64,000 nucleotides of DNA, taken from positions 698,206-762,205 of the forward strand of contig VTPC01090589.1 of NCBI GenBank assembly GCA_011009095.1, written 5' to 3'. Under the pieces are notes generated by a model. The model had not been told where the DNA came from, did no database searches, and saw only the letters and a program-made list of their open reading frames with translations. Positions 59,601-64,000 of this stretch are shown one piece after another. This stretch comes from Ignelater luminosus (lineage: Eukaryota > Arthropoda > Insecta > Coleoptera > Elateridae). Position 1 is the stretch's first letter, and every line of letters begins with the position of its first letter. Position numbers and translations under genes: made by a program.

Positions 59601-62600
59601 AAGGTCTCTCTTAATCTGGCTTGAATTGGTAAATGGTATTGTTAGAGCAGAAATTTTTTCCAATCTGACATCAATAAAATGTTGTTTAATGAATTTTAAT
59701 TATGGGTTCAAATAACAAATCTACTAGGGCAACTAAAATAAATTAATTATCCCATGCATTGTCCTATATGCGGGTTTGAAACTCCACAGTCGGTATATTC
59801 AGTCACTCAATATTTCTGACTTTAATTTTCAATTTTCTAACAAATTGTTAATTGATATTCAACTATCAAATCACTCTTACAATTAGATACAAACAAATAA
59901 GATGAAATAATGAAAATTAAAAACTGAACGGTATACCTTCTTTAGCCATCGTGCATGCATGCATGCGTGACGTCATTCGAGTTGTATTGCAATGAGTTTA
60001 CAACATATTTAAGAGACTTTTATTAAAATTGCATTCAATCTAAAATTTTAATTTGTCTAAATCATAACTACCTTTCAATTTGCTTGATATTTGGCTCAGT
60101 TTTATATAGTAACGTACAGGGTGGTATAAATTCATTGGAAAATTAGGTTATCTTACCAATTTAGTACTTATTCCAACCGAATTTTTCAGTTAGTTCTAAT
60201 TTTGAAAACGGAAATCTGCTATCTTTTGTTTTTGGGATGTAGGCAAAAACTAAACATTTGAATTTATATTACTCTGTGCAGTACTAACCACACTTGCATA
60301 AATTGGTGCATTCTTAATTCAATTAATCTGCCAGTTTGACTACTGACAACTTGATACTAAACATTTGTAATGGTCTTTTTGATAAGTAGACCAGCAAATT
60401 TTGCATATAATTAACAAAAATGAATTAATTAAGCTGCGCTACAAAAGAAATATTAATGGGGATAGTTCTTCAGAATTACCAAATGAAAAATTGTTATTGA
60501 GAACTCTACAAAAAACCAAATTTTACGTTTATCACATAAAATGATTTTTGAATGCTACTTTTAAGGGCTAATTTTAGCTCTGTAACTATGGAGTAGGTAA
60601 TTTGATAAAATGTATAATACAATAAGTTAAAAAGATTTGTTTTTGGAACATAACCACTATAACCTTCCTTGGCAATATTTGAATCAACTGTAAATAGTTC
60701 TCTAACTTCTGCTTGCTGGATGAAATGACTAGACCAGTCTTTCCATTCGAGCCAAAGTCATGATGGAACCATCCTTCTGATACTTTTAGAAGAATTGCAG
60801 TTCCTTGCAAAGGACATATCCGCAGTATTGGTTACCACTGAAATTATTCAAGTTTCCCTCTTCACATCATAGAAATCGATTCTGCCATCATTTATCTTAG
60901 CACCATCATTTAAATTTGGAATCAAATTATGTGCCTAGAACAATATTTTTACAAATATGGTGAATCTAAATACTAGTCTTGTCTTGTTTCGACCAAGCTT
61001 GGCTGTTCCAATGGAATTTTGGGCATCATCCAGATGTTTGGAGATGATGGAAAGATCACGCTTCAAATCACCAACTATTATCTACCTTGCAGAGACGCTA
61101 GCTTCCAACCATGCACTGATTTTGACCTTCTCAGTCTTTATCAGGTCTTTTCATTACCCATAGTTCAAATGAAGCTGTAGCAAAATATTTTAAACTCACA
61201 AGAGGAGGTCACAGCTATTGGTTTTTAAATTTTGATGGGCTTTTATGGAAAAATCCACAGTCAAACAGAAAACGTGTACATATGTTTGTATGTATGAATA
61301 GGACTTTTGGACCTTTCAAAGATCATTAACCAATTTACCTGTATCTTAAGTTTGCTTCTACCTGCTTGCACCCAATGCTGAAAAGTTCTTGATGATCAAT
61401 ATCTTGCATTTCGAACTAGTCGTGGATGATCAGAAATGATCAAGGGCAAAATATACTTGGCATACTAGCTGAAATAGTATTGTTCGTGAAGAGATAAGTC
61501 AACGATCATTGAAGGGTCATATCCTGTTCAAAGAGGCATATTCAAATGGACATCTCTGTTTGACTGTAGATTCTTACCTCAAAAGCACTTCAACCCAATA
61601 ATTATGACCTCCCTTTATCAGATAACTTTCACATAAAAATACTTAACCTTACATTTGAATGAATTTTGTTTGAAAATTGATTATGATAGAAATTTGCTTG
61701 TGGCTACAAAAAATGCAACATTTGTTATTTAAATTTCAATAAACTTATTTTTCTTTTTTGTAAAATGTGGGATGCAAATTATTGTTGATATTCAAGAAAT
61801 AAATGAAAACAAACTTTTAGTTGACCCACGTTTATTTTAAAAAATTGATTGGCGACAAACACATGCTGTTTTGATCTTTAAGGCCATCTTCATATTATTG
61901 ATAAGGTTAACATAAAATTCATTAAAAATAATTTCTGTATATAGGCTGACAACTTTAAGAAAAACCATTGATGCATATTGGCAGATCTAGAAAGTGAAAC
62001 TTTGTATTTTTATCTGCAAGCTACCTTCTTGTTTTATTGCATGTATTCTGGGGTTTTTATTAGTATTTATTATTTCCTATTAGATGTTTTTCAAAACCAG
62101 TTGTAAAATATACAATTCTTTTAAATGATAGTCACTAGATAGAAGAACTGGCATTTATTTTAGCCGCAAGCATACAAACTTGAGATGAGTATCTGAAATT
62201 TTTACATCTTTAGCATCTTCAGATAAGAGAAAATATATGTTCAAATATCTTGATTTGAGAAAAATTGAATAAACTGCTTTTATGCTCATTTAAAGAAGAA
62301 ATTTGTGTGCGACTATTTTAATTCCTTCAATCTTTTTCTGTTTAGTCAGCGATGGAAGTGCAAGAATTCCACAATATAGCAGTTTAACCAGTGCATTTTG
62401 TACGATTCTTAAACAAGAAGGAGTTAGAGGCTTATATAAAGGAGTTGCACCAAACGTATGGGGTTCTGGAAGCGCATGGGGCTGTTATTTTCTTTTGTAA
62501 GATTTATCAATGTCAAAATAATTTCATAAGCTTTTATTTTATTCATTTCTAGTTATAATTCTATTAAAACATGGATTCAAGCTGGAGATGCTCAACAACA

Positions 62601-63298
62601 ACTCGGTCCTACATTGCATATGCTTGCAGCGTCCGAGGCTGGTGTGTTAACGTTGCTGGTGACTAATCCAATATGGGTAGTAAAAACGCGGTTATGTCTT
62701 CAATATGGATCGGACGTATCACAACCAAATACGGAAAACTACAGGGGTATGATGGACGCACTAACAAAAATATATCGGATGGAAGGTGTACGTGGACTGT
62801 ATAGGGTCAGTGCCACACAGAAGTGACAGTGGACTGTATAATGGTTGGATAGGGATTTTTTTATACGCTCTTTACAGGGTTTTGTTCCTGGAATGTTCGG
62901 TGTTATCCACGGTGCTTTGCAGTTCATGACCTATGAGGAGATGAAGGAATTTTACAATCGCTATCGTGGAGTTCCATTTGATAGTAAACTGGTAATTTTA
63001 TACTTATTTACATTTACATAACCGTTGATGTTGTTTTACATTTCAGACAACTAGGGAATATCTAGGTTTTGCTGCTATTTCTAAACTGATTGCGGCTGCT
63101 GCTACATATCCATATCAAGTTATCCGTGCACGTATGCAAGATCAGCATCATAGCTACAATGGGGTCTGGGATTGTGTAAGACGTACTTGGAGATTTGAGG
63201 GTACTCGAGGCTTCTACAAAGGACTGGTTCCATATTTATTACATGTTACTCCGAATATATGTCTAGTCATGCTTGTATATGAGAAATTCACAAAATAA
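53639..63298 (+). CDS. SLC25A32: SLC25A32-type mitochondrial carrier (folate/FAD transporter), 5 exons
   Basis: Member of the mitochondrial carrier family in the inner membrane; the SLC25A32 branch carries folate and/or FAD into the matrix. Exons are 53639-53798, 62346-62496, 62553-62805, 62878-62991 and 63047-63298, with GT-AG introns of 8,547, 56, 72 and 55 nt. The product is 309 residues, normal for the family. Three tandem carrier repeats are visible with their signatures: [15 protein letters not shown] (repeat 1), [10 protein letters not shown] (repeat 2, the unusual W typical of this branch) and [14 protein letters not shown] (repeat 3). The glycine-rich partner motifs [18 protein letters not shown] and EGTRGFYKG are present. 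[20 protein letters not shown] is characteristic of SLC25A32. The start is the first of two adjacent in-frame ATGs (53639, 53642). No damage seen. The first intron hosts a Tc1 relic in antisense. Confidence 0.95.
55121..56719 (-). mobile_element. Tc1-like transposon, copy 2, degraded and inverted relative to copy 1
   Basis: Flanked by TA (55119-55120 and 56720-56721). The outer ends CAGTTGCTCAAAGTGAAACT (55121 on) and, on the other strand, CAGTTGCTCAACGTGAAAAT match copy 1. The inner repeats lie at 55310-55328 and 56497-56517. The internal sequence is closely similar to 28736-30362, so both derive from one family. It lies antisense in the first intron of the carrier gene. Confidence 0.9.
55379..56378 (-). 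pseudogene. Tc1-like transposase pseudogene, copy 2
   Basis: The ATG is at 56378. It carries the same TAA at codon 11 (56348-56346) as copy 1. Further damage: a 26-bp deletion after ATCATAAG (in the helix-turn-helix-to-core linker, frameshift), GGA to TGA just before AAAAATATTTAATGAAGC, TCG to TAG in the GGGS motif (near 55823-55825) and loss of one codon in the GISDDFY stretch. The [19 protein letters not shown] and IAIENLW catalytic blocks are still recognisable. Confidence 0.85.
57640..57715. repeat. Partial copy of the 1-925 foldback family
   Basis: GAAAAATGTTTTCATAAACA, followed by TGTGCCTAGAATGC, matches the stretch at about 52-95 of the window (AAAAGTTTACATAAACATGTG, TCCGGAAATGC). A short, diverged fragment. 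Confidence 0.45.
59485..59795. repeat. Inverted repeat with 43-bp arms
   Basis: TGGAGTTTCAAACCCATACA and then TAGGACAATGCATGG (59492-59527) pair with CCATGCATTGTCCTA and then TATGCGGGTTTGAAACTCCA (59752-59787). The spacer is about 225 bp without an ORF of note. It may be a MITE or a local inverted duplication. Confidence 0.7.
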
Positions 63299-64000
63299 GT
63301 AAAGCTTTTCGAAACTACTATCCATATTGAGAAAGACATCTTTTAGATATTATTTTGTGTAGTGTAAATTTATTTCGTTTACGGAAATAATTATTATTAG
63401 TGCTCGATAATAATTTCAATTCTTACGATATTTACTATTGATTTTTTTTATAGGTTAAGTTCAATTGAATTTGTTATAACTGGCAATAAAACTTTTTGAT
63501 CTTCAAAGTGTTTTCTTTCTAATGTGCACAAGGTAATTCTTGAATGTCTTATTATTCACATGAACTTGAAGGGTTGAAAACCACCCTTGAAGAGTTTGAA
63601 ATTGAAGACCATGAAATATTTCAAAAAGTTGATAATTTTGCATCTCATGGCTGTCTCCTCAAGGAGCTCTTTTCCATTCCTCAGAAAATCTCCCATCTAA
63701 TTTGATTTTTCATGTTCTCACACTTGATTTTTAGCATATTATTAATCAGTTTAATGCGATATAATAAGAAATAAAAATCAAACTCGAAATAAGCTTAGAA
63801 TAAGGGATGAAGTGGTGAAACATGGAGAATTTTGTTCGCCTGAAAATACCTGATCTTTGAGGTTAATGACAAATAGCAATAAAGGAATTTAATTTTAAAA
63901 AAATGTTAATTTAGTTAATATGGTAGTTGTCAAGAATGGAAAAAGGATGAGAATAGAGCAGAAAAAATGAGTTTTCAATTTATGAAAGAATTGTGTTTTC
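63299..64000. other. 3' UTR of the carrier gene and downstream flank
   Basis: AATAAA at 63485-63490, followed closely by a T-rich stretch, is a good poly(A) signal for the gene, giving a 3' UTR of about 200 bases. Beyond it no gene is seen up to the window end. Confidence 0.6.
63485..63490 (+). terminator. Poly(A) signal of the SLC25A32-type gene
   Basis: AATAAA 187 bases after the TAA stop at 63296-63298. Confidence 0.6.

Larger units (their letters stand above)
53799..62345 (+). other. First intron of the SLC25A32-type gene (8.5 kb)
   Basis: Donor GCAG/GTAAGC, acceptor TTTCTGTTTAG. It holds Tc1 copy 2 (55121-56719), a foldback-family fragment (57640-57715), a short (CA)n run near 58176-58190, an inverted repeat (59485-59795), a GCATGC-type palindrome followed by TGACGTCA (59953-59975) and CAGGGTG-type repeat ends near 58612 and 60117. 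60586-61620 has short ORFs of unclear origin. No separate gene recognised. Confidence 0.8.

Noticed and set aside
1..64000. CRISPR array, operon or novel defence-type system
   Set aside because: No regularly spaced direct repeats with unique spacers, and all recognised genes are intron-containing animal genes.

Overview
The window is AT-rich animal DNA that reads as an insect nuclear genome. It carries GT-AG introns, metazoan gene families (6-pyruvoyl tetrahydropterin synthase, PQBP1, a mitochondrial SLC25A32-type carrier), Tc1 and hAT transposons, a LINE reverse transcriptase relic and many short inverted-repeat elements. Introns fall into two sizes: eight of 53-58 nt, a few of 72-291 nt, and long ones up to 8.5 kb. 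The compact class would suit a beetle or fly, but the order cannot be settled from this sequence. I see no operon-like cassette, CRISPR array, viral genome, tRNA or rRNA.

Layout. 1-925 is one large imperfect foldback element whose left tip is cut by the window edge. 3350-3954 (minus) is a complete three-exon PTPS gene of the tetrahydrobiopterin/pterin pathway. 6283-7162 (minus) is a complete three-exon PQBP1 gene (WW domain, spliceosome-associated). 7722-9249 is a decayed hAT element, and 9868-10196 is an inverted repeat around a (CT)n tract that holds a 10-N assembly gap.

13312-39109 (plus) is one gene of ten coding exons for a protein of about 2,759 residues. I do not recognise its full identity. 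Its N-terminal helical part shows a weak resemblance to the N-terminal domain of ZNF292/RLF/ZNF654, and the rest is low-complexity, basic and serine-rich, as in nuclear regulatory proteins. Its two 7-kb introns hold MITEs, a LINE fragment and a near-intact Tc1 element. One frame break near 27.08 kb is unresolved.

39110-53638 has no recognised intact gene. It holds a hAT-type MITE, two further AGTAC-rich repeats, a GGACGTCC-type palindromic and tandem repeat, and a broken coding region at 49.9-51.3 kb that may derive from HUWE1. 53639-63298 (plus) is a complete five-exon SLC25A32-type carrier (mitochondrial folate/FAD transport). Its 8.5-kb first intron holds a second, degraded copy of the same Tc1 element in the opposite orientation.

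The genes have unrelated housekeeping roles and nothing suggests joint regulation. The most useful results are the gene models, including 55-58 nt introns that look like frameshifts, the two Tc1 copies sharing one premature stop codon, and the inverted-repeat element families.
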